Part shown: one piece after another, positions 27,223 through 35,774 of the stretch
Position numbering within the stretch: the stretch's first letter is position 1
Layout of the letters: each line of letters begins with the position of its first letter
NCBI RefSeq assembly: GCF_022899245.1
Contig: NZ_JALJAZ010000001.1
Coordinates: 1,643,501 to 1,707,500, forward strand
Origin: Falsirhodobacter halotolerans
Lineage (GTDB): Bacteria; Pseudomonadota; Alphaproteobacteria; Rhodobacterales; Rhodobacteraceae
Length of the DNA: 64,000 bases
Reading direction: 5' to 3'
Position numbers and translations under genes: made by a program
Notes under the pieces: model-generated
Databases searched by the model: none
What the model was told of the DNA's origin: nothing
What the model saw: only the letters and a program-made list of their open reading frames with translations

Positions 27223-28961
27223 TCACCACCTGGTCCCGCATCGATCCGGATGCCACGTTCAAGGGCCTGTCGAAATACTTCCCGGACGTCGCCGTTCGGA
27301 AGAGGATCGGTGCAACATACACTACGATCGTCCGGGATCCGGCCCCTGAACCGCTGGTCGGCGATGCCACCGTGGTGGCGCAGGTCGTCGACCATCTGCG
27401 ACATCGCCATCGGGCCAGTGTCGCCACCCTGTCCTTCGCGTCATCGGACATCCCCGTCCCGGACTTCAACGCAGGGAGGGGGCCCTATCGCGACCGCGTG
27501 GCGCGCATCCTGACCCTCGCGCTGGAGGTGGCCTTCGCGGGCATTCCGCCGGGCCGCCGACCGCCCGTCTATGCCAACGCGCACACCCATACCGGACGCG
27601 TGGAGATCAACCTCATCCTGCCGCGCATGGTTGTGCTGCCCGGTGGGATCGTCCGGGCCCACAACCCGCATCCGCCGAACGCGGCCAGCCGTCGCCTGTG
27701 GGACGCGTTCACGGCGACCGTCAACACCAGGTTTGTCTTCCGCGACCCGCTTTGGCCTGAGAACCAACGTCTTGTCGCCTTGCCAGACCCGCACCTCAAA
27801 GACCAAGCCGAGGCGCGGAGAGCCGGGGTGGTGCCCGAACGCACGCATGTCGACCTGGTGGCCGAGTTGATCATGGACCTTCACCGGCGCGCGCCATTCG
27901 CGGATCGTGCGGGACGTCTCGCGGCGATGGCGCCGCAGCTTGACGCCTGGTCGGTTGAGATCGCATCCCGGTCGGACGACGCGGTCACGTTCCGGGCCCC
28001 CGGAACGACGTTCCGGCTCGGGGGCCTTCTCATGGCCCAGGGGCAAGGAGGTGATGCATCGACCGAGACGGCGTTGAGAACCGCTCAGCTCGATCGCGCC
28101 GCGGAGATCCTGGATGTGGAGATGCTTCATCGGGCCGCCGGGCATGCGGTCGCCTACAAAGTGGATCATGCGGTGCGCCACCCTCTGGACATCCTCGCTG
28201 ACATCCCCGTGCCGATCCCACCGCAGCACCCGGGTGCGAGGCCCGGCACGACCACGATTTCCTCGCGGCTGATCGCTGTCGCGACCAAGGCAATGGCCCA
28301 CCTTCGGGATCTCGTGCTGACGTCTCTCATTCGACGATCGCTTTCCGCTGTCCCTTCCCTCATCCCTATCCGCCATCGACTGGAGCGCCTGAATGCCCGA
28401 TACGACCTCCCCATTGCCCGACCTGACCGAACTGCTGACCATCAACCGCACGCTCGCCCGGCTGATCGAGCCGTTGGAGACCCTGCTGGCGATGGAACGC
28501 GCCCCGGGGATCGGGCAGCGGCTCGAGGAGTTCATGTCCGAGCTCTCGGGCATCCGGGTGCAGATGGACCGCGCGGCCACCATCATGCAGACGGCTCTCG
28601 AACGGCGGGAGGCGGAGGTGGCGCGAGAGCGCCAGACAGCGTCCATGATCGCAGAGATGCGGAAGGACATTCAGGCGCTCAAGGCATGGTTTTCCGCCCC
28701 CCCATCGGAAGTCGAGGAGACATCCTGATCCGCCTCCGGAGAAGTGCCGCCGATCAGTCCCCCCCTCTGGACGTCAGACTGGCGGGGACGTCGCGCGGCT
28801 CCATCCGCATCTCGGGTCGGGGACTCCGGGCCGAGGTGGGCCGGCATGGGGCCTACGATATCCTGTGCCGGGATGACCAAGCCGCAGAGAACCTGACGAC
28901 GCTTCTGTTCGGTGCCGGTATCCCGTTACCGAAAGCCGAAGACGGCCCCTCCCCGATCTAG
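27219..28961 (+). CDS. Relaxase/mobilization nuclease; reading frame stays open into downstream genes
   Basis: The N-terminal part shows a histidine-triad-like segment ANAHTHTGRVEINLILPR, the metal-binding core of MOB-type relaxases that nick oriT and bind its 5' end through a tyrosine. The first about 370 residues look like normal protein. From about 28,390 on, the frame gives low-complexity Ala/Arg/Gly/His-rich sequence typical of a non-coding frame, while another frame holds a good gene. The last about 80 residues again look real and may be a separate gene. In a second frame, 28,321-28,392 ends in TGA directly before that gene's ATG, so a small indel may have removed the true stop. No coupling protein or type IV secretion genes are near. 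Confidence 0.6.
   Translation: MITTWSRIDPDATFKGLSKYFPDVAVRKRIGATYTTIVRDPAPEPLVGDATVVAQVVDHLRHRHRASVATLSFASSDIPVPDFNAGRGPYRDRVARILTLALEVAFAGIPPGRRPPVYANAHTHTGRVEINLILPRMVVLPGGIVRAHNPHPPNAASRRLWDAFTATVNTRFVFRDPLWPENQRLVALPDPHLKDQAEARRAGVVPERTHVDLVAELIMDLHRRAPFADRAGRLAAMAPQLDAWSVEIASRSDDAVTFRAPGTTFRLGGLLMAQGQGGDASTETALRTAQLDRAAEILDVEMLHRAAGHAVAYKVDHAVRHPLDILADIPVPIPPQHPGARPGTTTISSRLIAVATKAMAHLRDLVLTSLIRRSLSAVPSLIPIRHRLERLNARYDLPIARPDRTADHQPHARPADRAVGDPAGDGTRPGDRAAARGVHVRALGHPGADGPRGHHHADGSRTAGGGGGARAPDSVHDRRDAEGHSGAQGMVFRPPIGSRGDILIRLRRSAADQSPPLDVRLAGTSRGSIRISGRGLRAEVGRHGAYDILCRDDQAAENLTTLLFGAGIPLPKAEDGPSPI
28393..28728 (+). CDS. Small coiled-coil protein overlapping the open relaxase frame
   Basis: The 111-residue protein is helical and charged with heptad-like spacing (LTELLTINRTLARLIEPLETLL, then RREAEVARERQTASMIAEM). 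Third-codon positions are almost all G or C in this frame, which marks it as the coding frame here. I do not recognise a family; small coiled-coil proteins often follow relaxases in mobilization operons. An in-frame TGA lies directly before its ATG. Confidence 0.65.
   Translation: MPDTTSPLPDLTELLTINRTLARLIEPLETLLAMERAPGIGQRLEEFMSELSGIRVQMDRAATIMQTALERREAEVARERQTASMIAEMRKDIQALKAWFSAPPSEVEETS
28686..28961 (+). CDS. Possible small gene at the end of the mobilization operon
   Basis: The segment from about 28,725 encodes a plausible folded sequence (PLDVRLAGTSRGSIRISGRG, AYDILCRDDQAAENLTTLLF) in the same frame as the relaxase. The ATG at 28,686 lies inside the previous gene and has no good ribosome site. 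GAGGAG at 28,713-28,718 is spaced well for a CTG at 28,725 that shares bases with the previous stop. It may be a third gene with a non-ATG start or the C-terminus of a once-fused protein. Function unknown. Confidence 0.35.
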   Translation: MVFRPPIGSRGDILIRLRRSAADQSPPLDVRLAGTSRGSIRISGRGLRAEVGRHGAYDILCRDDQAAENLTTLLFGAGIPLPKAEDGPSPI

Positions 28962-29017
28962 AGATCCGTTCGACGTTCGCCTGTTGGAAGGAAGTGCTGG
29001 CGAATGGTCGGGCCGCT

Positions 29018-29245
29018 TCACGGGTAGTCTTTGTCCCTGAGCAGGTCGGACGCCTTCAGTCCCAGGACCTGCGCGAGGCGATCCACGACATCGATCGACG
29101 CGCTGTAGACGCGGCGCTCGAGCGCGCTGACATAGGTCCGGTCGATGTCGGCCTGGTGGGCCAGCTCTTCCTGCGACCAGCCCTTGGCGCGGCGGGCCTT
29201 TTTCAGATTTTCAGCGAATATGTCCCGGATGCTCTGCGTGTTCAT
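29018..29245 (-). CDS. XRE-family HTH regulator
   Basis: The 75-residue protein is a single helix-turn-helix domain: NLKKARRAKGWSQEELAHQADIDRTYVSALERR, followed by VDRLAQVLGLKASDLL. This is a complete Cro/C1-type domain. The frame is open far upstream, but the ATG at 29,245 begins the domain. It is divergent from the secreted-protein gene; a promoter and a GTATA/TATAC inverted repeat between them are candidates for its operator. Confidence 0.85.
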   Translation of the reverse strand: MNTQSIRDIFAENLKKARRAKGWSQEELAHQADIDRTYVSALERRVYSASIDVVDRLAQVLGLKASDLLRDKDYP

Positions 29246-29263
29246 CGGCCGGAACACAAAGAA

Positions 29264-29292
29264 TTGACGCGTATATTGCCACGGAGTATACT
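29264..29292 (+). promoter_or_regulatory. Sigma-70-type promoter with overlapping inverted repeat
   Basis: TTGACG (29264-29269) and TATACT (29287-29292) are separated by exactly 17 bp, close to the housekeeping consensus. The spacer and -10 box carry the inverted repeat GTATA (29271-29275) / TATAC (29287-29291). It points to the secreted-protein gene at 29,393 and lies just outside the start of the divergent XRE gene, so XRE binding here would control both genes. The last step is inference. Confidence 0.6.
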
Positions 29293-29392
29293 CGACATAC
29301 CGTGTCTCGCGTCCGAGAGAGCCACCTCGGGATGCGTCCCGCAGCCATCTCGCGCGGCGTCCGGCTGTTTTACCCTGACCGGAGGAAGCCCC

Positions 29393-29839
29393 GTGAACCT
29401 GCCCCGCTTTGCCCGCCCCACCGCCGTCCTGTTCGCGTTTCTCGTCGGCACGTCGGCCGCTCAAGCCGCATGGGACCATGCGTCTGCGCCGGGTGGTCAG
29501 TATGAGGGAACCGCTGCGGGCGATGGCCTGCGGATCGAGTATGGCTGCACCGGGTTCAGCGCCCGCCTGCGGATAGCCGTGCCGGGCGACCATGCAGGCC
29601 CCGCCCGCGTGAAGGTCGATGGGCAGGAGATCACGACAGTCGCCCTCACCCACCGCCCAACGCTCAAGGCCAGCACCATCGACCTGGACGCCGATACGCC
29701 CGCCGCGAAGGCCGCGCTGAACCGGGTGATCGACGCGCTGGCGGGGGGACGCGAGATGACCGTTGTCACCGCCGATGGTCAGGCGGGGACGCTGTCGCTC
29801 TCCGGTTCCGCCCCCATCCGCAACTGCCGCGCCCAATAA
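29393..29839 (+). CDS. Secreted hypothetical protein
   Basis: The 148-residue protein starts at a GTG preceded by GGAGGA and has a signal peptide (AVLFAFLVGTSAAQAAWDHA). The mature part (about 120 residues) looks beta-rich and contains two cysteines (EYGCTGF and the C-terminal IRNCRAQ), which could form a disulfide in the periplasm. I do not recognise a family. It lies behind the promoter controlled from the XRE intergenic region. Confidence 0.7.
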   Translation: MNLPRFARPTAVLFAFLVGTSAAQAAWDHASAPGGQYEGTAAGDGLRIEYGCTGFSARLRIAVPGDHAGPARVKVDGQEITTVALTHRPTLKASTIDLDADTPAAKAALNRVIDALAGGREMTVVTADGQAGTLSLSGSAPIRNCRAQ

Positions 29840-29870
29840 TCCCCGGACGCTCTCTGAACAGGACAACCGC

Positions 29871-30506
29871 ATGACCGACACAGCATCGCCCATTACCCTC
29901 GCCGCCGGGATCATCGTTGCCGCCCAGAACCAGACCGTCGCCGAGGTGTCCGGATCCTCGCACCAGTCCGGGGTGCTGGGCTACTCGGCCAACGGCACCG
30001 GGATGACCGTGGGCGGCGGTGGCTCCGGACACGTCACTACAAGCGTGGTCAACGTCGAGAAGGGATCGCTCGAGCGTTACGCCGACGGCTACGAGATCAG
30101 CTACGACTTGCGGATGGCACCGTTCCTGCGCCTCGGGGAGGACGCGGCGCTCATTTATGCAGGCGAACGCTGCATTGGAGCGGCAAAGCTCAGGACCGGC
30201 CAGTGGCGCACCGAGGATCTCGACTTCGGCGCTATCCAGGGCATCAAGGTCATGGATTCGACGATCCGAGTCGGAAGTTTTATCGGGCTTTTCGCCTTTC
30301 CGGCCCTGACCGGAAACTACCTGCTTTCGCTGGCCTGCATCGCTGCATTCATTGCGTCGGTCTATGTGGGTCGTGGCAAGAAGAAAGAGGCTTACGAAGC
30401 GAACCGGGCGGCGATCACCGCCGAGGTGGCGAAGGTTCGAGAGCAATGGGCGGATCGGATTGGGCAGCGGGACGTGCCGATGGGCGAGATTCGCGCTTCG
30501 GCATGA
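29871..30506 (+). CDS. Membrane-associated hypothetical protein
   Basis: The 211-residue protein has a soluble N-terminal half with glycine-rich beta-like sequence (NGTGMTVGGGGSGHVTTSVV). Two hydrophobic segments (about VGSFIGLFAFPALTG and YLLSLACIAAFIASVYVG) and a basic cytoplasmic tail GRGKKKEAYEANRAA follow. It follows the secreted-protein gene by 31 bases and is probably cotranscribed. No known domain is recognised. Confidence 0.65.
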   Translation: MTDTASPITLAAGIIVAAQNQTVAEVSGSSHQSGVLGYSANGTGMTVGGGGSGHVTTSVVNVEKGSLERYADGYEISYDLRMAPFLRLGEDAALIYAGERCIGAAKLRTGQWRTEDLDFGAIQGIKVMDSTIRVGSFIGLFAFPALTGNYLLSLACIAAFIASVYVGRGKKKEAYEANRAAITAEVAKVREQWADRIGQRDVPMGEIRASA

Positions 30507-30671
30507 CAATCAGCGGCGTGGTCCGGTAAAGTTCCGAGGCGGATTCTCCCGGCAGGGCAATCTGGATGAGGAAACGCGCGCGGGACTATGCCGGTCCCCT
30601 GCGTCGGAAAAAGAGTCGGCCTGGACGATTTGCATCGCCAGGCTGGTTCCCTAACATCCATTCCCGAGGTG

Positions 30672-31616
30672 TCAGAAGCGGATTTCCACCTCCGTCTTCG
30701 CCTCCGGGCACAGATACGTTCCTGCGTGAGCCGAGGCGGGCACGAAGTCCGTTGCCGGATGGTCTGCGGGGGACATGACGGTCAGTCCGAAGGTGTAGGC
30801 GTCCTCCTCGCCATACCGAACGAATTGACCGCCTTCAGGCGTATCGGTGTGGACGACAATGAATGCATTGCCGTGATACTCTTCCATCAGCGTGTGCAGC
30901 AGGGTGAATTTCGGCCCTTCGGCCATACTTCCGAGGCTGAGCCCCAGCAGCTCGTCCGGATCGAGGTCGAAGGTGTCGCGCGGATCCACATCGACATCCG
31001 CGCACATTTCCTTGCCAGCCTTGATGGCGTCCTCGAGTGCTTCGACGGCATCCCGCACTTCGGCTTCCAGGTCGGCATCGACATCCCCAGTGGCATCGAA
31101 TGCGGCTTTGACCCTGTCGATTGCCTCCCGGATATCGTCGTTCGCGCTATTCAGGCTGTCGACACTCAGGTCCTGCACCGATACGAGGTCGAAATCAGTG
31201 CCAACCACTGCCATGCCGTCATCGTCCACCGCCCAGATTTCCATATCCTCGAGATGCGCAGGGATCCGATTCGACGGCAGATCCGAGAGGTCGATCACCT
31301 GCTCCAAGGTTCGCCACGAGGAGCGGCGGCAGAGGGATCCGAGATCGTTCAGCCAGCGGACCAGAGTCCTCGCATCCACCGTGTTCCACCCTGCGATGTC
31401 GTCAGCCAGCAGAGCGATCTGTTCCTCGATGTCCTCCTCCTCGCCGTCTTCGTCCCCATCGTCTTCATCTTCATCTTCGTTTTCGTCTTCGACGCTGCGC
31501 TCTTCTTCGACGTTGTCGTGCGCGGTGTCACCGACTTGCTCCACGTCGGCATCGCCTTCGTGCTCAGTATCCTGGGTTTCGCCATTCAGGCGGAGTTCGT
31601 CGTCCTGTTCGGCCAT
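30672..31616 (-). CDS. Very acidic hypothetical protein
   Basis: The 314-residue protein has an N-terminal tract (about residues 1-65) made mostly of Asp and Glu, followed by ordinary sequence with moderate hydrophobicity (AGWNTVDARTLVRWLNDLG) and further acidic stretches (DVDADLEAEVRDAVEALED). No family is recognised. Such tracts occur in nucleic-acid mimics, chaperone-like or disordered adaptor proteins. It is the last gene of the minus-strand set that contains the AAA+ protease. The upstream region at 31,617-31,700 is unusually AT-rich and may hold its own promoter. Confidence 0.65.
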   Translation of the reverse strand: MAEQDDELRLNGETQDTEHEGDADVEQVGDTAHDNVEEERSVEDENEDEDEDDGDEDGEEEDIEEQIALLADDIAGWNTVDARTLVRWLNDLGSLCRRSSWRTLEQVIDLSDLPSNRIPAHLEDMEIWAVDDDGMAVVGTDFDLVSVQDLSVDSLNSANDDIREAIDRVKAAFDATGDVDADLEAEVRDAVEALEDAIKAGKEMCADVDVDPRDTFDLDPDELLGLSLGSMAEGPKFTLLHTLMEEYHGNAFIVVHTDTPEGGQFVRYGEEDAYTFGLTVMSPADHPATDFVPASAHAGTYLCPEAKTEVEIRF

Positions 31617-31695
31617 GCGGCCCTCCTCAATCGATCTTCAGTGGCGTCTTCGATGCTGCATGATAACCTCTTCAAGATAATGTTTTATAACGATA

Positions 31696-31815
31696 TTATT
31701 TGTAGATAGAGAAATAGTTCTGTGGAAAACCACTTGACGGGAAAGTCTCTCCTGAGCGTGCGTGCCACTTACGGACAAGCGGCACGTCCCAGACGAGGAG
31801 GAGCATACCGCTCAT
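31696..31815 (-). CDS. Possible 39-residue small protein coupled to the AAA+ protease gene
   Basis: The ATG at 31,815 overlaps the protease stop codon (ATGA) and is preceded by GGAGG at good distance. The peptide begins MSGMLLLVWDVPLV, a short hydrophobic stretch, then a polar tail. Overlap and ribosome site support translation, but the short length and lack of homology make it uncertain. Confidence 0.3.
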   Translation of the reverse strand: MSGMLLLVWDVPLVRKWHARSGETFPSSGFPQNYFSIYK

Positions 31816-33986
31816 CTTTCCACCTCCGGCACCTGCGCCAGCCACGCGTCCAGATCCGCCCCCGTCAAGCGCCGCACCTCGCACAAGGCGTCCGCCATCC
31901 GGATGAGCAGGTCCTGCTGGTCGGCGAGAATGCGTCCGGCGTGAACCTCAGCCGCCATCAGATCGCGCCGAACGCGGTCGCGGACCTCCGGATCGCGCAG
32001 GGCGGCCTGCGGCGTCTCGGACCAGAGCGGCCCCTGCCAGCCGATGCCGAGCTGAGCGTGGACTCCGGTGGCAAGAAGCGTAGCTTGCGCCAAATCGGAC
32101 TCCGGACCGCCCCCGGCGCCGGCGGAGACATCACCGAGAACCAGTGCCTCGGCGGCACGGCCCGCTAGATGCACCGCCAGTTCCCCGTCGAACTCCGACC
32201 GGAGGCCAACAGCCGGATGCCGCGTTCGGGCCGCCTCACCGCCTCCGGGGCCGATCGCAAGACGGGTGATCGTGCTGCCGCCAAGGGCCGTCGCCACGAT
32301 CGCGTGCCCGCATTCGTGGATCGCCACGCGGCGGTCGATCTCGGTCCTGTCGGCATGGAGATCGAGGGCGCGCACGATGTCGTCTTCCGAGATGTCGCGG
32401 CCTGCTCTCCGGACAGTCGCCAGCGCCGTCCGCACCCCGGCATCGACCGCGGCAGACGTTTGACCAACCGCCCGGCGGGCGAGGGTTCGGAGCGTCGCCT
32501 CCGGAAGCCGCCCCTCCAGATGCTGCGACAGGACGAACAGAAGCAGGTCCGGCCCCGGGAGCGGCATTTCGACCCGCAGATCGAACCGCCCCGGACGGAC
32601 CAGCGCCGGATCGATCCGATCCGGAAGATTGGTCGCGCCGATCAGGAGGGTGCCCGCGCAGCGCAGCACTCCGTCGATCTCCTGCAGGAGACCGTTGATC
32701 ACCTGATTGCGGTAGTTGCTGTTGTGACGTTCTTCGTCGGACCGGGACCCGACGGCGTCGAGCTCGTCGAGGAACAACACGCAAGGGGCCTTTCGACGCG
32801 CAGTCGCGAACGTCTCGCGCATCGCGCGCAACATGTCGCCCAGGTGGCCGCTGGCCTGCCACTCGGCGAGGCTGCCCTGGATCAGCGGGATCCCCGCAAC
32901 CTCGGCCACCTGATGCGCGAGATACGTTTTGCCCACGCCCGGTGGGCCATACAGAAGGAGCGAACGCGGAATCTCGGACCACGCCGTCTCATCCGCCTGC
33001 CACGCCCGGAGGTCGGCCAGCAGGCCGCGCGCCGCCTCCACGGCGGGACCGCTTCCCGGAATGTCGGCGGCCCGGCTTCGGAGGGTTGCGGCCCCGATCT
33101 CCGCCAGGCGTTCGGCCACCGCCCGCGCGGTGCGCGCGCGGAAGGCCGCGTGAAGCTCCGGAGGCTCAAGCGCCCGCAGCACGCGATCCTCCGGGAGGAC
33201 GGCCCGCACCGCATCCATGTCGATGCGCCCTGTGGCGGAATGCGAATGCCGCAGCGCGCAGATCAGCATGTCGGCATCCAGCGGCACCACCGGGACCGGA
33301 CGGGGCAGCAGCCGGAGGAGCGCGCCGGGAAGCGGCGCCGCGCCGGGCATGAGGATCAGAAGGGTCCGGTCGACAGCCAGTGCCGCGCCGACGGCGCGGG
33401 CGAACCGAGCGGGACCATTGCGGGCCATCTCGCCGTCGGTGATCTCCGGCTGCAGCAGCATCAGTTCCGGGCCGGCGGGCGCGCGGGTGGTGAGGGTCCG
33501 GATGATCGGACGGGCCTTGTCCACGATCCCGCGCCGCAGGACGCGCCCCACGACCTCGACATCGCGAAGCTCCGGAACCGAGAGCACGGTGATCGTTCTG
33601 GGAGACAGCGCCTGCTCCAGCGCCTCCGGAGTCCGGAACGTCGCGGCCAGCCGGGCCGCCATCAGGAGATGCGTCACCGGCACCCGGACGGCGGGACGAT
33701 CGCCGCCATCGGCGTTCGTCGCGACCGGATCCCCGCCCTCGGCGCGGATGTCCTCCGCCATCCCGGGAGGCAGCCGCGCGGCATCCGCATGGGCCAGGAG
33801 GCTCTCCAGCGGCGGCCGGACTGCGGGGATCGGCCAGGGTTTGTTTTCGTCACCGTCCGTGCCCTCGTCCTCCGGATCGGCGGGGCGCTGCGGATCGGTG
33901 TGATAGGCGCGAAGCTGGGCGATGATGCGCGTGGCGAGGGTGTCCCAGTCGGGACGCGGGGTGGTGGTGATCGAAGGTCTGGGCAT
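31812..33986 (-). CDS. Soluble FtsH-like AAA+ ATPase with M41-type metalloprotease domain
   Basis: The 724-residue protein has an N-terminal region of about 300 residues without membrane segments, then an AAA+ domain: Walker A GPPGVGKT at 347-354, Walker B VLFLDELDA at 403-411, and the second region of homology ATNLPDRIDPALVRPGRFD. A peptidase domain follows with the zinc motif HECGH at 557-561 and the third ligand Asp in PESDLAQAT near 631. This is the core of FtsH, a processive protease, but FtsH has two N-terminal transmembrane helices and HEAGH; both differ here. It should therefore degrade soluble substrates in the cytoplasm. An ATG at 34,043 is possible but gives an unconserved extension. 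Confidence 0.8.
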   Translation of the reverse strand: MPRPSITTTPRPDWDTLATRIIAQLRAYHTDPQRPADPEDEGTDGDENKPWPIPAVRPPLESLLAHADAARLPPGMAEDIRAEGGDPVATNADGGDRPAVRVPVTHLLMAARLAATFRTPEALEQALSPRTITVLSVPELRDVEVVGRVLRRGIVDKARPIIRTLTTRAPAGPELMLLQPEITDGEMARNGPARFARAVGAALAVDRTLLILMPGAAPLPGALLRLLPRPVPVVPLDADMLICALRHSHSATGRIDMDAVRAVLPEDRVLRALEPPELHAAFRARTARAVAERLAEIGAATLRSRAADIPGSGPAVEAARGLLADLRAWQADETAWSEIPRSLLLYGPPGVGKTYLAHQVAEVAGIPLIQGSLAEWQASGHLGDMLRAMRETFATARRKAPCVLFLDELDAVGSRSDEERHNSNYRNQVINGLLQEIDGVLRCAGTLLIGATNLPDRIDPALVRPGRFDLRVEMPLPGPDLLLFVLSQHLEGRLPEATLRTLARRAVGQTSAAVDAGVRTALATVRRAGRDISEDDIVRALDLHADRTEIDRRVAIHECGHAIVATALGGSTITRLAIGPGGGEAARTRHPAVGLRSEFDGELAVHLAGRAAEALVLGDVSAGAGGGPESDLAQATLLATGVHAQLGIGWQGPLWSETPQAALRDPEVRDRVRRDLMAAEVHAGRILADQQDLLIRMADALCEVRRLTGADLDAWLAQVPEVER

Positions 33987-34075
33987 GACGGACTCCGGAC
34001 GGCGATCCCGGACGGGGCCGGGATCGGGGAACTCTGGAAGCAAGGAAGAAGAGGACGCAGACGGCGCCGGGAGGA

Positions 34076-35023
34076 TCAGGCGGGTTTTTTCCGCGCGGCC
34101 AATGCCTCAAGGCGGCTTCGGATCTCCGGTTCGAGATGCGCCTCGTAAACCTCGGACCGGACGGTCAGCCACGGCGCGAACGTCTCCGTCGGGATCACCG
34201 TCTCCGGAAAGGCCTTCCGGAGATCGGAGTGCATCCGGGTTTCCTCGCGCACCGCATCATGTCCGGTGGGCGTCGGAACCAGGGTCACGATCTCGATCTG
34301 CACCCGCCTGTCCCGCGGCAATGCCTGAAAGATCCTGGAATCAGGATATCGCGAATAGCCCAGTTTGATCCAGCGGCGACTATCCGGGAGAGCGATCCGG
34401 ATAAGATAGATCCAGCTGGGCGCAGCGCACCAGCCCGGGTTACAGGCCGCGCAGCCGACGCGCGCGTTCTCTAAGTTGATCACTGCGATCTCCTGCTCGT
34501 GGCCGCACTCGTGTCGGTAGCGCCGGTAGTTCGGGCCGCGCTCGTCTGCGGGGCCGAGAAGCGTCCATCCCCGGATGCCTGCGGTCGCGGCACGCCGGGC
34601 GGTGAGGCAGGTCGCGCAGCGCAGCCCCGTCTCGCCGCGCGCCACGCGTTCGATCAACCCGACTTGGCGCGTTGTCTCATGACCGCAGCGCAGGCGGTAG
34701 CGGGCGTAATGGCGGCGGTCCGGATCACGCCCAAGGAACGAGATGTTCGCCCGCCGGGCCGTTTCCGTCCAGGCGGCCTCCATGCAGGCCTGACATGCCG
34801 GGCGCGCCGTCATCAGCGTGTGGAGGCGGTGCACCGTCTGCCCGCCGCAGCGGTGGCAGGCGAGCGCGACATGGTAGCGGTCCCTGACGCGGGCCCGGAG
34901 GTCGAACCCCTTGCTGCGCGCCATCGCGCGCCAGTGGGAGTGGATCGGCCCCGTCCACGGGTGGGGCGGCGTGCGGGAGGCGGTGGAAGAACGGCGGGGC
35001 GAACGGAGAATGGCTTCGGGCAT
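34076..35023 (-). CDS. Zinc-ribbon repeat protein with GIY-YIG-like nuclease domain
   Basis: The 315-residue protein has an N-terminal array of zinc ribbons: pairs CHRC, CQAC, CATC and CAAC plus CGHE/CGHEQ knuckles between about residues 55 and 195, in three repeats. The C-terminal part (about 200-300) reads SWIYLIRI, then WIKLGYS, an arginine in PDSRIFQ and a later glutamate, the spacing of GIY-YIG nucleases of the MUG113/T5orf172 kind. It could be a DNA-binding nuclease of the element. The start is uncertain: ATG at 35,023 is used here, but 35,137 and 34,924 are possible and none has a strong ribosome site. Confidence 0.6.
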   Translation of the reverse strand: MPEAILRSPRRSSTASRTPPHPWTGPIHSHWRAMARSKGFDLRARVRDRYHVALACHRCGGQTVHRLHTLMTARPACQACMEAAWTETARRANISFLGRDPDRRHYARYRLRCGHETTRQVGLIERVARGETGLRCATCLTARRAATAGIRGWTLLGPADERGPNYRRYRHECGHEQEIAVINLENARVGCAACNPGWCAAPSWIYLIRIALPDSRRWIKLGYSRYPDSRIFQALPRDRRVQIEIVTLVPTPTGHDAVREETRMHSDLRKAFPETVIPTETFAPWLTVRSEVYEAHLEPEIRSRLEALAARKKPA

Positions 35024-35188
35024 GTGGGGGGCTCCATACGAAAGGATACTCCGGGACCAGCCAGTCAGGCCAATCCTCGGGAAGCATCGGGTAATGGGGA
35101 TCCAGATCGCAGCGCAGTCGTCATCGGTCCGCGCCATCAGGGCGCGAGGATGAAGTCCGCGGGATCAGGCGGGATCAGGAGGTGAGGA

Positions 35189-35707
35189 TCAGGCGTGAAC
35201 CAGGTCGGCCACGAGATCGTCCGGATGCGGGTCGTCGCACATCTCGGCGATCATCCGGAGCTGACTGACCTCGTCGAGGCGCCGCAGAGCCGTGTCGACC
35301 ATGACGTTAACGCGACGGGCGATCGGTCCCGATCCAGATGCGCGGAACATCGGCCGGTAGCTGTCCACGAGGCCGCGCAGGCCCTCGAACTCCGCCCGGG
35401 TCTCGCTGCCGAGGGCGCGGTGCAACAGCATGGCCGTGTAGCGCAGGGGGCGGTCGGCGTGACGGGTTAGCTCAGCTTCAAAAGACTGACGGGCCAGCAT
35501 CATCGTGTCCTCGAGCGCGAGCTCCGAGCGGCGCAGGGAGCCATCGAAGGCCGGGTCGGACGTCATCATGACCTCAACGTCGCGCTCTGCCTCGACGAAG
35601 GTGGCGAGGTGCGTGAGGAAGCGCGCGAACGCCCGCGTCACGTCCGTCGGCGCGAACGGCGCGTCTTCAACCGCGCCGGGGCGCGTGGTAGGGGTATCAG
35701 TAGCCAC
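35189..35707 (-). CDS. Helical hypothetical protein, first gene of the protease operon
   Basis: The 172-residue protein is mostly helical and acidic (ALEDTMMLARQSFEAELTRHADRP, MVDTALRRLDEVSQLRMIAEMC). No domain is recognised. GGAGAG lies five bases before a GTG at 35,707, better than upstream alternatives. A near-consensus promoter with a palindrome lies about 70 bases upstream, next to a divergent ribbon-helix-helix gene, so the gene is probably controlled by it. It reads in the same direction as the zinc-ribbon and protease genes. Confidence 0.65.
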   Translation of the reverse strand: MATDTPTTRPGAVEDAPFAPTDVTRAFARFLTHLATFVEAERDVEVMMTSDPAFDGSLRRSELALEDTMMLARQSFEAELTRHADRPLRYTAMLLHRALGSETRAEFEGLRGLVDSYRPMFRASGSGPIARRVNVMVDTALRRLDEVSQLRMIAEMCDDPHPDDLVADLVHA

Positions 35708-35774
35708 GTTGTCTCTCCACATGAGATGGCTGGTCAGAGCTGAGCTTGGGCGGCAACCCTTGCTCGGCTCGCCT

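Noticed and set aside
35155-35195. Repeated GATCAGG words (three within 35 bases, also near 34,074) as a CRISPR-like or iteron array
   Set aside because: Too few and too irregular; no constant spacer length. No CRISPR array was seen anywhere in the window.
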